From positions 1 to 64,000 of the forward strand of contig CAJTVL010000010.1 of assembly GCA_910579425.1 (NCBI GenBank): 64,000 bases of DNA, written 5' to 3'. Below the pieces are notes generated by a model. The model did no database searches and was not told the DNA's origin. It saw only the letters and a list, made by a program, of their open reading frames with translations. This document shows positions 43,799 through 53,350 of this stretch, one piece after another. The DNA is from an uncultured Lachnospiraceae bacterium (GTDB lineage: Bacteria; Bacillota; Clostridia; Lachnospirales; Lachnospiraceae). The position numbers and the translations under genes are program-made. How positions within the stretch are numbered: position 1 is the first letter of the stretch; each line of letters starts with the position of its first letter.

Positions 43799-46501
43799 AT
43801 GATCTATTCACTGGAAGGAATATGGAGGGCAGATGTGAGAGATGGGCGGACCTACTCTATAAATCTGCCGGGCACTCTGGATGAAAATCAGATTGGAAAA
43901 AAGGATGCGGGAAATAATCAGTGGCATCCGGACAGTGCCCTGTTTAACGAGGATTTGCAGGGAGACGGAGTGATTCTCACCCGTTTCACAAGGAAGTATA
44001 CCTTTGAGGGAGAGGTCAGGCTGAAAAGGAAAGTTACCTTTGAACTGCCCCAGGGAAAAAGGCTTTTTCTGGAGGTAGAGAGGGCAAGGTGTTTAAGGCT
44101 GCTTCTGGACAACAGGAAAATTCCGGATTTCACGGAACCTTCCATCAGCACTCCTCATATATTTGAACTGACAAAGCACTGGAAGGGGAGTCACGAGCTT
44201 ACCCTTTTGTCGGATAACAGCTATCCGGGGCTGCCTCACGATGAGATTGTCTATTCTTCTGCGGCTGCGGATGAGACTCAGACCAACTGGAATGGAGTGC
44301 TGGGCTACATCAGGCTTCGAGTGGAGGAACCTGTGTTCTTGGAGGAAATCCATGCTTATCCCAAGAAAAATACATTGACTGTGAAGGTGGCCCTGTGTGC
44401 AAACCGGCCGTGGGAAGGGAGACTGAATCTTTATTCCGAGGCGCTGAAAGAGCAGGAGTCTGTAAAGATTTCCATAAAGAGGGGGCGCACGGAGGTATGG
44501 TTTGAGGCATTGGCACTGGCGAAAAGGGTTCGTCGGTGGGATGAGTATGAGGGCAATTTGTATGAGCTGACAGCCGACCTTGGGGACGAAAGGGAAGGGA
44601 AAACGATCACCTTTGGGATCCGGGATTTCGGAGATGACGGCAGGGGGAGGCTTGCTCTGAACGGGCGGACTGTTTTTTTGAGAAGCGAAGCCAACTGTGC
44701 CGAATTTCCCGAGACAGGATATTGTCCCATGGATGTGCCGGCATGGATGGAGATTCTTGGGGTTTATAAATCCTATGGGATAAACTGTGTGCGGTTTCAT
44801 TCTCATTGTCCGCCCCGGGCGGCTTTTACGGCGGCAGACCAGATGGGGATGCTGATGCAGCCGGAGCTTTCCCACTGGAACCCGGAAAATGCCTTTGAGT
44901 CGGAGGAGAGCTTTTCCTATTATGAAAAGGAGCTGAGGGGAATCCTTCGGATGCTCTCTAATCATCCCTCCTTTGTGATGCTGACCCTTGGAAACGAGCT
45001 CCATGCATCAGAAAAGGGGCATGAGAGAATGAATGAACTGCTGAAAAAAGCGCGTGAGTGGGATGATACCAGGCTCTATGCAAACGGCTCCAATGTCCAC
45101 TACGGAAACATGGGATGCGATGCGGAGAGCGATTTCTATACTTCCTCCAATTTCTTTGAAAAGGAACTGCGGGGAACCTTTGCCGGAATGAAGGGTTATA
45201 TCAATCACAGCTATCCCGGCGCCATGAGGAATTATGACGATACCATGACATACCTGCGAAAGGTCTATGCAAAGCCGGTGTTTAGCTTTGAGGTGGGACA
45301 ATTTGAGGTTTTACCGGACTTTGACGAACTTGAGGATTTCCGGGGCATATCCGATCCGGCAAATCTGCGCTGGATCAGGAAGCGGGTGGAGGAGCAGGGG
45401 CTTCTTCCCGTCTGGAAAAAATATGTGGAGGCCACCGGGGAACTTTCCAGGATCGGCTATCGGGAGGAAATTGAGGCGGCTCTGCGTACCCGGGAGCTGT
45501 CAGGAATTTCCCTTTTGGGACTGCAGGATTTTCCGGGACAGGGGACTGCGCTGGTGGGGATGCTCAATTCCCATTTACAACCCAAGCCTTTCGATTTTGC
45601 CAGGCCAGAGCGTTTTCGTGCATTTTTTACGGATCAACGGCCTCTGGTGCTTTTGCCACAGTATACGTTTGAAAATACCCAGGTGCTGAAGGCAGAAGTC
45701 AGGATGGCCAATTACGGGAAGCGCGCTCTGGAAGGAGAGGTCTGTTATCGGCTGGAAGGAGGGGGCTTTGTGGCAGAGAAGAAAGCCGGGGAAATAAGCT
45801 GCCTCGCAGGGACGCAGACAAAGCTGGAGGAACTGGCGTTTTCCCTGTCAGATATTACCAAACCGTCAAGGCTGGAGCTGACAGTTTCCATGGAGCACGG
45901 CACCGGGAAACTCTGCGCAAGCTATCCCGTCTGGGTATATCCTCCGGTAAAGCCGGCGTGTCCAAAGGAAGTATATGAAACTGCCTGGCTGGATGAAAAG
46001 GCCAGGGAGGTTTTGGCGGCGGGAGGAAAGGTTTATCTGACGCCTCCGTCCACCAGCCAGGCACTGCCGAATTCCATACAGGCGCAGTTTACCACGGATT
46101 TTTGGTCTGTAGGGACCTTTTCCGAACAGGAAGGGGCTATGGGGCAGTTGATTGAAGAAGGGCACCCGGTTTTCCGGGATTTTCCCACGGAGTTTTACAC
46201 GAACTGGCAGTGGTGGCCCATGGCCGGCCAGAGAGCGGTTATTTTGCCGGAGAGATATGAGTCCATTATTACGGAGATGGACAGCTACGCCTATCTGCGG
46301 CCGATGACCCAGCTATTGGAATGCCGTTGTGGAGGGGGAAGGCTTCTCTTCTCATCCATGGGCCTGCAGGATTTGCAGGAATATCCGGAGGCAAGGGCGC
46401 TGCTTTCTTCAATTTATCGGTATATGGGCTCGGAGGAATTTGCACCGAAGCAGGAGATCGCGTGGGAAGTGCTGGAAAAACTGGTGAGGAAAGCCTCCTG
46501 A
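43799..46501 (+). CDS. Glycoside hydrolase family 2-type enzyme
   Basis: The 900-residue protein has the GH2 order: an N-terminal jelly-roll sugar-binding domain (about 1-180), an immunoglobulin-like domain (about 185-285), and a TIM barrel (about 290-560). The acid/base Glu is in TLGNELHAS (about residue 401) and the likely nucleophile Glu in FSFEVGQFE. Further beta-rich domains complete the C-terminus. GH2 enzymes release beta-galactose, beta-mannose or glucuronic acid; the sequence does not say which. No signal peptide, so cytoplasmic. GAGAGGAGAT precedes the ATG. Confidence 0.85.
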   Translation: MIYSLEGIWRADVRDGRTYSINLPGTLDENQIGKKDAGNNQWHPDSALFNEDLQGDGVILTRFTRKYTFEGEVRLKRKVTFELPQGKRLFLEVERARCLRLLLDNRKIPDFTEPSISTPHIFELTKHWKGSHELTLLSDNSYPGLPHDEIVYSSAAADETQTNWNGVLGYIRLRVEEPVFLEEIHAYPKKNTLTVKVALCANRPWEGRLNLYSEALKEQESVKISIKRGRTEVWFEALALAKRVRRWDEYEGNLYELTADLGDEREGKTITFGIRDFGDDGRGRLALNGRTVFLRSEANCAEFPETGYCPMDVPAWMEILGVYKSYGINCVRFHSHCPPRAAFTAADQMGMLMQPELSHWNPENAFESEESFSYYEKELRGILRMLSNHPSFVMLTLGNELHASEKGHERMNELLKKAREWDDTRLYANGSNVHYGNMGCDAESDFYTSSNFFEKELRGTFAGMKGYINHSYPGAMRNYDDTMTYLRKVYAKPVFSFEVGQFEVLPDFDELEDFRGISDPANLRWIRKRVEEQGLLPVWKKYVEATGELSRIGYREEIEAALRTRELSGISLLGLQDFPGQGTALVGMLNSHLQPKPFDFARPERFRAFFTDQRPLVLLPQYTFENTQVLKAEVRMANYGKRALEGEVCYRLEGGGFVAEKKAGEISCLAGTQTKLEELAFSLSDITKPSRLELTVSMEHGTGKLCASYPVWVYPPVKPACPKEVYETAWLDEKAREVLAAGGKVYLTPPSTSQALPNSIQAQFTTDFWSVGTFSEQEGAMGQLIEEGHPVFRDFPTEFYTNWQWWPMAGQRAVILPERYESIITEMDSYAYLRPMTQLLECRCGGGRLLFSSMGLQDLQEYPEARALLSSIYRYMGSEEFAPKQEIAWEVLEKLVRKAS

Positions 46502-46544
46502 CCCATATGAAAATTGCTGTTTAGAATAATGGTTAGAGAAAAAG

Positions 46545-46574
46545 CAAGGGGCTGTTCCTCGGAACAGCCCCTTG
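46545..46574. terminator. Bidirectional terminator between GH2 and MCP genes
   Basis: A perfect 14-bp stem (CAAGGGGCTGTTCC at 46545-46558, GGAACAGCCCCTTG at 46561-46574). It is followed by a T-rich run on the minus strand (complement of GAGAAAAAG) and serves the convergent chemoreceptor gene, and probably GH2. Confidence 0.8.
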
Positions 46575-46619
46575 TCTGTACAGGTGCGCCCGATGGCACA
46601 CGTTTGAACTATGTATCTT

Positions 46620-48359
46620 TTAGAGATCGATCCGTCCTTTGTTCCAATCACTGCTGTTTTTGGAGACATTCCCCTTGGGGATGAATTCTTCCCGGAGAGT
46701 AAATTTCGCCACAAGGCTTTTGAGAGTGTCTGCCTGGCTGGAAAGCTCCTGGCTGGCGGATGCGCTCTCTACGGCAGTACCGGAATTGCGCTGCACTACG
46801 GTGGAGATCTGGTCAACCCCTAAGGTTACCTGCTCTACTGCGCTGGCCTGCTCCATAGAGGCGTTGGCGATATTGTCTACCTTCTCGGAAGTGGCGCGGA
46901 CATCCTTTACCACCTGCTCCAGAGATTCTGCCGTGGAGTTTGCAATCTGAGTTCCGCGCTCTACCGCGTCGATGGAGCGTTCAATCAGATTGGCAGTATC
47001 TTTGGAGGCCACGGAACTCTTGCTGGCAAGGGTGCGGACTTCATTGGCGACTACGGCAAAGCCCTTGCCGGCCTCGCCTGCCCTTGCGGCTTCCACAGAA
47101 GCGTTGAGGGCCAGAATATTTGTCTGAAAAGCAATATCTTCAATGGTCTTGATAATTTTGCTGATTTCGTTGGAGGTACGGGAAATTTCCTCCATGGCAA
47201 CCGTCATATCCTGCATTTTTTTGTTGCATTCTTCCATCTCATCACCCGCAGTATTGGACTGTGCCCTTGCCTCTGCTGCGTTTGCGGCGGTCTCGCTGAC
47301 CTGGTTGGAAATATTTGCAATGGTGGCGGCAAGCTCTTCCACTGCGGCCGCCTGCTGGGTTGCTCCCTGGGAGAGAGCCTGGGCGCCGCTGGAAACCTGA
47401 TTGGAATCTGCCGCTACCTGATCAGCGCTTAAGTTGATCTGGCCTAAGGTGGCGCTTAAATCGCGGTTCAGCTTGCGGATAGAGAGCAAAAGACCCTGGA
47501 AAGCACCGACATAATGTTCTTCTGCCTTGGTCCGTACATCAAAGTTGCCGTCGGCCATTTCGCTCAGAAGCCTGGAGGCATCGGAAATTACGGAATTTAA
47601 GATCACCGTCATATTCCGAAAGGCGCCGGCAAGGCGGCCGAGCTCATCCTTGGACTGATAAGGAATGGAAATATCGAAATCCCCTTTTACAATTTTGCCG
47701 GCAGCGATTTCCAACTCCTTCAAAGGCTTGGTGATAGCCCTTGTAAGATAAGTGGAGAGAAGCAGGGTAATGACAAGAGTGAAGCCGGCCATGCCAAACT
47801 GGAGATAAAACAGTTTTTCCTGCATGCCGGTGGTTTCCAGATAATTGGTGTCTGCAGCGGTTTCGGCTACATTGCTGATCTGGATCAGATTATTTACGGC
47901 TTCCTCCACCAGAGGCTGATACTCGTTAAGCAGCATATTCTGCGCGCCCGCTTTATCCGTCTGTGCCAGAGTGATTACTTGCTCCTGTAACTCTACGGTT
48001 TCGGTAATATAGGAGGCAAAAGCGTTCAGCAGCTCAGCGTCTCCTGTAAAGTTATCGAAGAGCCAGCGCGCATTGTCTTCCAGCAGGGTCAGCTCTTTCT
48101 GCAGATCGCTTAAGTAGGCTTGGCTCTTTTCTTCCTCGTCTTCCATCGTTATGTAAGAAAGATCTTTTACGATGATCTGAAGACCCCGGCGCATGCTCAT
48201 GACTTTATTGGTAATCTGGTATTCCACGTTGTAGAATTCCGAATACTTTGCCGCATTTTGCCGAAGACCCATAATTGCCGTATAAACGGTTGCACAGAAA
48301 AGAAGGATGATAAGCATAAATGTGATCAACAACTTCAATCCGATTTTTAAGTTTTTCAT
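46620..48359 (-). CDS. Methyl-accepting chemotaxis protein
   Basis: A 579-residue chemoreceptor. Membrane helix 1 (about 8-30), a four-helix-bundle outside sensor domain (about 31-185), membrane helix 2 (about 187-208), a HAMP domain ([18 protein letters not shown] onwards), and a signalling domain with the hairpin [32 protein letters not shown]. It senses a small ligand and controls the CheA kinase through CheW. The ATG follows AGGAGGACG. Its presence and a FliD-like neighbour suggest a motile organism or ancestor. Confidence 0.95.
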   Translation of the reverse strand: MKNLKIGLKLLITFMLIILLFCATVYTAIMGLRQNAAKYSEFYNVEYQITNKVMSMRRGLQIIVKDLSYITMEDEEEKSQAYLSDLQKELTLLEDNARWLFDNFTGDAELLNAFASYITETVELQEQVITLAQTDKAGAQNMLLNEYQPLVEEAVNNLIQISNVAETAADTNYLETTGMQEKLFYLQFGMAGFTLVITLLLSTYLTRAITKPLKELEIAAGKIVKGDFDISIPYQSKDELGRLAGAFRNMTVILNSVISDASRLLSEMADGNFDVRTKAEEHYVGAFQGLLLSIRKLNRDLSATLGQINLSADQVAADSNQVSSGAQALSQGATQQAAAVEELAATIANISNQVSETAANAAEARAQSNTAGDEMEECNKKMQDMTVAMEEISRTSNEISKIIKTIEDIAFQTNILALNASVEAARAGEAGKGFAVVANEVRTLASKSSVASKDTANLIERSIDAVERGTQIANSTAESLEQVVKDVRATSEKVDNIANASMEQASAVEQVTLGVDQISTVVQRNSGTAVESASASQELSSQADTLKSLVAKFTLREEFIPKGNVSKNSSDWNKGRIDL

Positions 48360-48695
48360 TTGCGTCCTCCTAAATGATTTAGTTAAATTGATTATAAAAG
48401 ATAATCTCTGTTTTGTCTACTGTAATAATTTTTGTTAAATATGAATGGCATGGAAAGCAAATATTATCCAGAGAAACAAATTTTTAACAATCGGAGTTTA
48501 AGACCGGGGATGAAATTGCATAAAGGATATTATGGGCAAAACCGGGGCGGGTGGTATTGACAGAAGACAGCTTTCACTATTTTATGTAACGGAGAGGCCC
48601 AAAATAGTATTTAAAAACAGTTGCCTTTTGGGAAAGAAAAGTATAAAATGATACTATAATAGGTGGTTAAAGATTATTTGTTAGGAGTGATGAGA
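48360..48695. promoter_or_regulatory. Divergent intergenic region between MCP and FliD-like genes
   Basis: This 336-bp AT-rich gap holds TTGCCT (48621-48626) and TAAAAT (48644-48649), 17 bp apart, ahead of the plus gene. A second candidate is TTGACA (48557-48562). A minus TATAAT-like box lies about 35 bp ahead of the MCP start. I see no clear flagellar sigma-28 promoter (TAAA-N15-GCCGATAA) for either gene. Confidence 0.45.
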
Positions 48696-49898
48696 ATGGG
48701 AATCGGTATTAATGTAGGAAAAAATCAAGATTATTCTTATCTGTTCCAGAGTCTTTCATCCGGCAGCGGCGGAATGGGAAATCTCAATTTCCTTTCAGAT
48801 TATGCCAGCATTAAAAATGGCAGCTATGCCAAGCTGATGAAGACCTATTACGGTACAGCGCAAAGTTCATCGGCAGCAGCAAGTAAGAAAAGCAGCTCAG
48901 GAAATATTCTCGACAAAATTCTGGATGAGAAGAAGAATCCGAAGGTTTCCAAGGAGGCACAGGAGGCCAATGCCAATCTGACAACGGGACTTTCGAGCCT
49001 GAAGTCTTCTGTTGCGGCATTACAGAAAGACGGTACTTATACAGACACTGCAAATGGGAAGAGTGCGGCGGATAAGGTAGTCTCGGCAATGAAAGCTTTT
49101 GTATCGGACTATAATAATGTGGTGAGTGCCGCTAAGAATTCCACGCTTGCAAATAAAACGGCATATGTGGCTAATATGATGAACAGCACGGCTACCAATG
49201 CCGACAAGCTTGCGGAAATCGGTGTGTCGATCAATGGGAACGGGACTCTTGAGCTCAACGAAGCCAAGCTGAAGGAAGCGGGTGTCTCCAAGGTACAGGA
49301 TCTGTTTTCCTCAGATAATATCATGAGCTACGGTTCTATGATTGCATCGCGTCTTCGGTTTGCAGGCGCTGCGGCCAGTACAAATACTGCGGACAATAAG
49401 GATACGGAAACGACGGCCGCATCCGGTGCGGCGGGCGTCAAGGCGGACGGCAGAGCCCTTGCCGGTGATGCATTATATGAGATGGTGAAGGATAAGGATG
49501 GCAGCGAGAAGTATGACGTTGACAAAATTTTTGCTACGGCCAAGAGTTTTGTTAACAATTACAACAAGATGTTTGACACGGCGGAGTCCAGTTATAATTC
49601 CGGCGTACTTTCCAATTTATCCCGCATCAAAGAAAGAACCGCCCGAAGTGCAAGTGCGCTGGAGCAGTTTGGAATCAGTGTAGACAATAAAGGCAGGATG
49701 AAGATTGACGAAGACATCTTCAAGAAAGCGGATATGTCCAGTGTGCAGGCATTTTTCAAGGATTATGGCTCGTCCATTGCCACAAACGCATCGCTGGTAG
49801 ATTATTACATGACGACACAGGCTAACGCAGCCAATGGTTATACGTCAGACGGAACCTATAATGTGCAGGGAAGTGCCCGCTATGCTGACTATATGTAG
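48696..49898 (+). CDS. FliD-like (hook-associated protein 2-related) protein with internal duplication
   Basis: About 400 residues from the ATG at 48696 (AGGAG 8 nt upstream). Two halves repeat one plan: an AFVSDYNNVVSAA or SFVNNYNKMFDTA helix, a long helix, LAEIGVSINGNGTLELNEAKL or LEQFGISVDNKGRMKIDEDIF, then VQDLFSSDNIMSYGSMIA or VQAFFKDYGSSIATNAS. This resembles the FliD C-terminal domain, which caps flagellar filaments. A Ser/Ala-rich region (about residues 48-70) and an Ala/Thr-rich one (about 220-240) flank the repeats. No other flagellar gene is nearby. It may be an orphan flagellar-cap relative or a secreted paralogue. Confidence 0.65.
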   Translation: MGIGINVGKNQDYSYLFQSLSSGSGGMGNLNFLSDYASIKNGSYAKLMKTYYGTAQSSSAAASKKSSSGNILDKILDEKKNPKVSKEAQEANANLTTGLSSLKSSVAALQKDGTYTDTANGKSAADKVVSAMKAFVSDYNNVVSAAKNSTLANKTAYVANMMNSTATNADKLAEIGVSINGNGTLELNEAKLKEAGVSKVQDLFSSDNIMSYGSMIASRLRFAGAAASTNTADNKDTETTAASGAAGVKADGRALAGDALYEMVKDKDGSEKYDVDKIFATAKSFVNNYNKMFDTAESSYNSGVLSNLSRIKERTARSASALEQFGISVDNKGRMKIDEDIFKKADMSSVQAFFKDYGSSIATNASLVDYYMTTQANAANGYTSDGTYNVQGSARYADYM

Positions 49899-49956
49899 TT
49901 TGCGAAAGAGAAACATGAGAAGGATGCGATTGTCCACATGAATCGGTAAAAGAGAA

Positions 49957-49990
49957 CGCTTGGTATTTTTTCAAATACCGGGCGTTTTTT
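49957..49990 (+). terminator. Terminator after the FliD-like gene
   Basis: ACGCTTGGTATTT pairs with AAATACCGGGCGT (one G-T and one weak pair) around a short T-rich loop, followed by TTTTTT. Confidence 0.75.
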
Positions 49991-50089
49991 GCTACGGGGT
50001 GCGCAGGCGACGGGGAAACTTTCCGATGGCTGTTCTGGATAGAAAATATGAAGGGAAGCGGGGATGTGGCGGTGCCTTTTCTTTAGAAT

Positions 50090-50271
50090 AAATAACAAAG
50101 AAAGGAACTGCTGTCAATCAGGTAGAGCTTCATCCCTTCTTTGCACAGACGCATTTTTCAACGGATAGGGAGGTTTTTGATTTTAGCACAAAAACCTTAC
50201 ACGGGGAAAGCTGCGAATGGCATGATGAATTGTATCGGGTTATTAATGAGAGGGTTCTACCGGCTAAATGA
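50090..50271 (+). pseudogene. Short aldo/keto reductase-like remnant fused to unknown sequence
   Basis: In a 387-bp gap without an intact gene, one plus frame (after a TAA near 50089) reads TAVNQVELHPFF. That is the N-Q-x-E-x-H-P strand of aldo/keto reductases. It then passes into about 40 unrelated residues (THFSTDREVFDF... ending VLPAK) before a stop at 50269-50271. No start codon or ribosome site is evident. The match is short, so the call is tentative. Confidence 0.35.
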
Positions 50272-50285
50272 GGCTATATTAACCA

Positions 50286-50777
50286 ATGAAAAATATAGTG
50301 ATTCAGTTTAACAGAATGGATGCAGCAATTGCCGTGCTGAGGGAGGTTGCTTCATGGGGGCGGGAGCATGGATACCGCGTCTGGCCTGATGAATGGCTGA
50401 CGGAGGAGGCATTGATTACAACCGATGCCGGGCCGGAGAATTTCTGCGTTGGGTTGATTGACGGCGAAATTGCCTGTGCTTTTATTCTGCAATGGACAGA
50501 TGCGGGCTATTGGCCCGATTCCCCTAAGTACGAAGCCGCCTATCTGCATAAATTCTGTGTGCGCCGTAAGTTCGCCGGAATGGGTATGACAGGACTTGTC
50601 ACAGAAGCAATCCGGTCAGAGTGCCGTGGGCGCGGCATTCGGTATATTCGGCTGGATACCGGACTGGATGAAAAGGTAGTCAGAAAGATTTATCTGAACG
50701 CGGGTTATAGAATTGTGGATATTATTGATTATCCTAATGGCCGGTCTATAGCATTATACGAATTGGAGGTGGGTTGA
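50286..50777 (+). CDS. GNAT family N-acetyltransferase
   Basis: The 163-residue protein has the GNAT core: FCVGLIDGEIACAFIL, LHKFCVRRKFAGMGMTGLVTEAI (acetyl-CoA binding) and YIRLDTGLDEKVVRKIYLNAGYRIV. It ends TGAATG directly at the start of a second GNAT gene, so the two are translated together. Such tandem GNATs are often resistance or modification enzymes of unknown substrate. The ribosome site is weak. Confidence 0.8.
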   Translation: MKNIVIQFNRMDAAIAVLREVASWGREHGYRVWPDEWLTEEALITTDAGPENFCVGLIDGEIACAFILQWTDAGYWPDSPKYEAAYLHKFCVRRKFAGMGMTGLVTEAIRSECRGRGIRYIRLDTGLDEKVVRKIYLNAGYRIVDIIDYPNGRSIALYELEVG

Positions 50778-51200
50778 ATGGTACGTGTTGCCACAGAAAA
50801 GGATGCCGGACAATTAGAGGCACTGAACAATGAGTTTAATGGCGAGGGCGAGACAACACTTGATCATATAAGATCATCCCTTGCTGATAACAGGCAGGAG
50901 ATTGTTGTTGTGGATGAAGCAAATGGAGAACTGACTGGCTTTGTGTGCGTTCAGTTGAAAAGATCCTTTTGCTATGATGATTATATGCCGGAGATTACCG
51001 AGGTATATGTGAAACCGCAATACAGGCGGTGCGGGGTTGCGCGGGCTATGATTTCCTATGCAGAGGAATACTGTAAAAAGCAATATCCACTGCATGAACT
51101 TGGGTTGCTTACCGGTTCGGAAAATACCGTTGCCCAGGCCGCATACAAAAATTTGGGCTATTGCAGGGATGATGAGATTCATTTAGTAAAGCGGGTTTGA
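50778..51200 (+). CDS. GNAT family N-acetyltransferase
   Basis: A 140-residue, single-domain GNAT: EITEVYVKPQYRRCGVARAMISYAEE (motif A), then LTGSENTVAQAAYKNLGYCRDDEIHLVK. It abuts the preceding GNAT without a gap (stop TGA, then ATG) and probably depends on it for translation. Typical size for small-molecule acetyltransferases. Confidence 0.8.
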   Translation: MVRVATEKDAGQLEALNNEFNGEGETTLDHIRSSLADNRQEIVVVDEANGELTGFVCVQLKRSFCYDDYMPEITEVYVKPQYRRCGVARAMISYAEEYCKKQYPLHELGLLTGSENTVAQAAYKNLGYCRDDEIHLVKRV

Positions 51201-51236
51201 GTGCGTATGGTGTCCTTTATGATTTGGATAAACGGC

Positions 51237-51264
51237 TTGAAAATGCCATATAATTTGGTATAAT
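51237..51264 (+). promoter_or_regulatory. Promoter of the toxin-antitoxin pair
   Basis: TTGAAA (51237-51242) and TATAAT (51259-51264), spacer 16 bp, about 33 bp before the antitoxin start. Confidence 0.55.
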
Positions 51265-51296
51265 TAAGAATATCAATAAGAAAGAAGGTAGTATGC

Positions 51297-51524
51297 ATGA
51301 GTGAGAGAGAACAGGCGAAACAGATTATTGATCAGATTCCTGAATATAAAATGACAAAAATTTTATATCTGCTAAAAGGCATACAGATCGACGATGAAAT
51401 AGAAGATGAATTATTTTGCGAAAATTTGGCAGAAAAATATTTAAACCAGCCGAATCATGAATATGTCTCTTTTGAAGATGCTATACAGGAAGCGGGGCTG
51501 ACGATTGCTGACCTACAAAATTAG
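51297..51524 (+). CDS. Antitoxin of a RelE/ParE-type module
   Basis: A 75-residue acidic protein (many Glu/Asp) with no cysteine-rich or membrane features. Position, size and a 20-nt overlap with a RelE/ParE toxin gene identify it as the antitoxin. The C-terminal half (VSFEDAIQEAGLTIADLQ) is the expected toxin-binding helix region. GAAGG lies upstream of the ATG. It should neutralise the toxin by binding and probably represses the shared promoter. Confidence 0.7.
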   Translation: MSEREQAKQIIDQIPEYKMTKILYLLKGIQIDDEIEDELFCENLAEKYLNQPNHEYVSFEDAIQEAGLTIADLQN

Positions 51525-51759
51525 TATTGATAAAAAAGCGCAAAAGTTTATTTTAAAACAACCAAAAAATAAACAGGAATTGATATATAAGGCAATTTAC
51601 AACTTGCCAAATGGAGATACAAGTCCTTTAAAAGGACATAAAGGATTAAACCGGCTTCGTGTAGGTGACTACAGAATTATTTTTTCCATTGATAACGGAA
51701 AACTAATTGTTTATGTAGTGGATGCTGGGAATCGCGGAGAGATATATAAAAGGTATTAG
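51505..51759 (+). CDS. RelE/ParE family toxin
   Basis: An 84-residue basic protein with the family pattern: KISIDKKAQKFILKQPK helix, LKGHKGLNRLRVGDYRIIFSIDNGKLIVYVV strands and an ending GNRGEIYKRY. It starts with TTG inside the antitoxin gene. Family members cut mRNA on ribosomes (RelE) or poison gyrase (ParE); the RVGDYRIIF strand suits either. The coding pair looks intact and active. Confidence 0.85.
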   Translation: MLTYKISIDKKAQKFILKQPKNKQELIYKAIYNLPNGDTSPLKGHKGLNRLRVGDYRIIFSIDNGKLIVYVVDAGNRGEIYKRY

Positions 51760-51768
51760 CGCAGATAT

Positions 51769-51810
51769 AAAATCTTGCAAAGTTCTTGGCAGAGCGATGC
51801 AAGATTTTTT
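51769..51810 (+). terminator. Terminator after the toxin gene
   Basis: AAAATCTTGCA (51769-51779) pairs perfectly with TGCAAGATTTT (51798-51808) and is followed by TT. Confidence 0.75.
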
Positions 51811-51812
51811 GA

Positions 51813-52217
51813 TTGAAGCACGCTCTGGAAGAGCTGAGCGAATCGAACAATATTTTCCCAAACATATTGATTCCTCAACTTGACGAGCTGCGGGCTATGG
51901 TGATGGAATTGCTTTCTGATAAGCAGCCGACAAAGAGGCCATCTGCGGAGCTGTTAAAAAGGGTTCATGTTATGCATGGAATGCATCCGGATAGCTGCCT
52001 TAGTGAACAAATGGAGGAACTGTGCTGCAAAACGGAGGAAAAAGGGGTGAGCGGACTTGTGACCTACCTCGGGGTATACAATTCCGGTGGACGACAATCT
52101 AACTGGATGCGAAATGGTATCCCCACCGATGAACTGCTCTCTCTCATCGAGAGTGGTGTCGCAAGTAAGGTGCTAGCCTGTATCGGGAATTCAAACCGCC
52201 TCCGAGGCTTTTGTTGA
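51813..52217 (+). pseudogene. ArsR-like regulator remnant
   Basis: The frame has no real start (opening TTG inside the terminator tail) and ends abruptly. The recognisable part is SGLVTYLGVYNSGGRQSNWMRNGIPTDELLSLIESGVASKVLACIGNSNRL. The latter residues resemble the entry helix of an ArsR-type winged helix (G-N-x-x-R-L), after which the DNA-binding part should follow. Instead the sequence shifts into unrelated residues. Both ends are lost, so no function is expected. Confidence 0.5.
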
Positions 52218-52374
52218 ATTTATAAAAAATACTCCGGATTACGAGTTTGATTGTTCGGCAGGCATCTTTTATGAAGAACATATTTTTTCGGAAAGATGGT
52301 TCGAGAACGGAGGGGTTCCGGATGGATTTCGGATGTGGGTGCCGATTGTCAGAACGAAAGTAAATGAAGACTAA
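52181..52374 (+). pseudogene. C-terminal fragment, possibly an effector-binding domain
   Basis: A frame different from the ArsR remnant reads QTASEAFVEFIKNTPDYEFDCS and ends in FRMWVPIVRTKVNED. The final strand resembles the M-W-V-P ending of GyrI-like effector-binding domains. No start codon is available. The identity is tentative; it overlaps the previous fragment and the next one. Confidence 0.3.
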
Positions 52375-53117
52375 AATACGATACCTGCCATTGACGGCGA
52401 CTCCCTTCAAATATAATTCTGTCTATCAGGAAATAAGTCCGTGCCCGGTCTTGCGGCCTTATGTGAGATGCTTTTGGGGTGGAGAGTCTTGCTGTCTTGA
52501 CACGGAAACGGAGGAATCTTCGGAAATAGTGATCCCTGACGCTTGTATAGATATTATGTATCGTATAGATGATGAGGGGTATATCATTACTTCTGATTTC
52601 ATTGGAATAAATGACAGGAGTTTTTTCACTTGCTGCGATAAAAAATCCTTAGATAAGCTATCTGTATTTGCCATCCGTTTGAATGCTGCTTTTGAAAAAA
52701 TTTGAAACTGCAAGGAAGAATATAGTCTTAGACAGTGTCGTGAGCGATATTCTCCGGCATCAGGGGGCGCTTACAGTGGGGCAGTTGTCGAAAGAAAATT
52801 TTGTATGCAGCAGGCAGATGGAGCGGCTTTATGCGGATCGGGAGTACTTCATGCTGTGTATTTATTTCAACCACTTTCAGAATATTAATGAGTTTACAAG
52901 GACGTTGTACGAGGAAGACCAGGATTTATTTCAATGGTTTGAAAAACAGTTTCCCGAGAGATTATGCAAATGCCCGAATAACCGGAGGGTTTATTTAGGC
53001 AGTGAGCCAAGGCGTATCTGTGGACTTTCAAACCGGGCGGAGATCGTTAGCCCTGACGATCAGGATCTGGACAGGGCATTCTATATCTTAAGAAAATTCC
53101 GTAATATTGACTTGTAA
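52364..53117 (+). pseudogene. AraC family regulator (DUF6597 type) with internal deletion and foreign tail
   Basis: The first frame (52364-52705) carries the sensor N-terminus of an AraC regulator (ISPCPVLRPYVRCFWGG, then IVIPDACIDIMYRID). The second (52683-53117) carries the start of its helix-turn-helix (ALTVGQLSKENFVCSRQMERLY). About 60 residues are missing between and the frame shifts. After MERLY the normal second helix-turn-helix is replaced by unrelated residues (HFQNINEFTRTLYEEDQDLFQW to ILRKFRNIDL) that I do not recognise. The piece looks like a gene broken by two deletions. Confidence 0.6.
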
Positions 53118-53325
53118 TTTACAGGGGCCTTTATCTTTCGGAGGAAAGCGGAGAGAAAATGACGCATTTGAACAGAGCAATCCCCACCCGGAGGGGAAAC
53201 GCTGGTGTGTGGCCGAACAGACCATTGGAAATTATTATTGGGGCAGCAGTTTTATCATACGGGATCTGGACATATTAAGGAAATTTGGCAGACTGGATTT
53301 TGAGCTGCCGGTTCTCATGCCATGA
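53107..53325 (+). pseudogene. Unidentified gene fragment
   Basis: A 72-codon frame without a clear ribosome site. It contains WCVAEQTIGNYYWGSSFIIRD and ends DILRKFGRLDFELPVLMP. The ILRKF element also ends the preceding frame (YILRKFRNIDL), so the two pieces may come from one former gene or be a duplication. I do not recognise a family. Confidence 0.25.
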
Positions 53326-53350
53326 GAGACAGTCTTAAAAAGGTATTATA

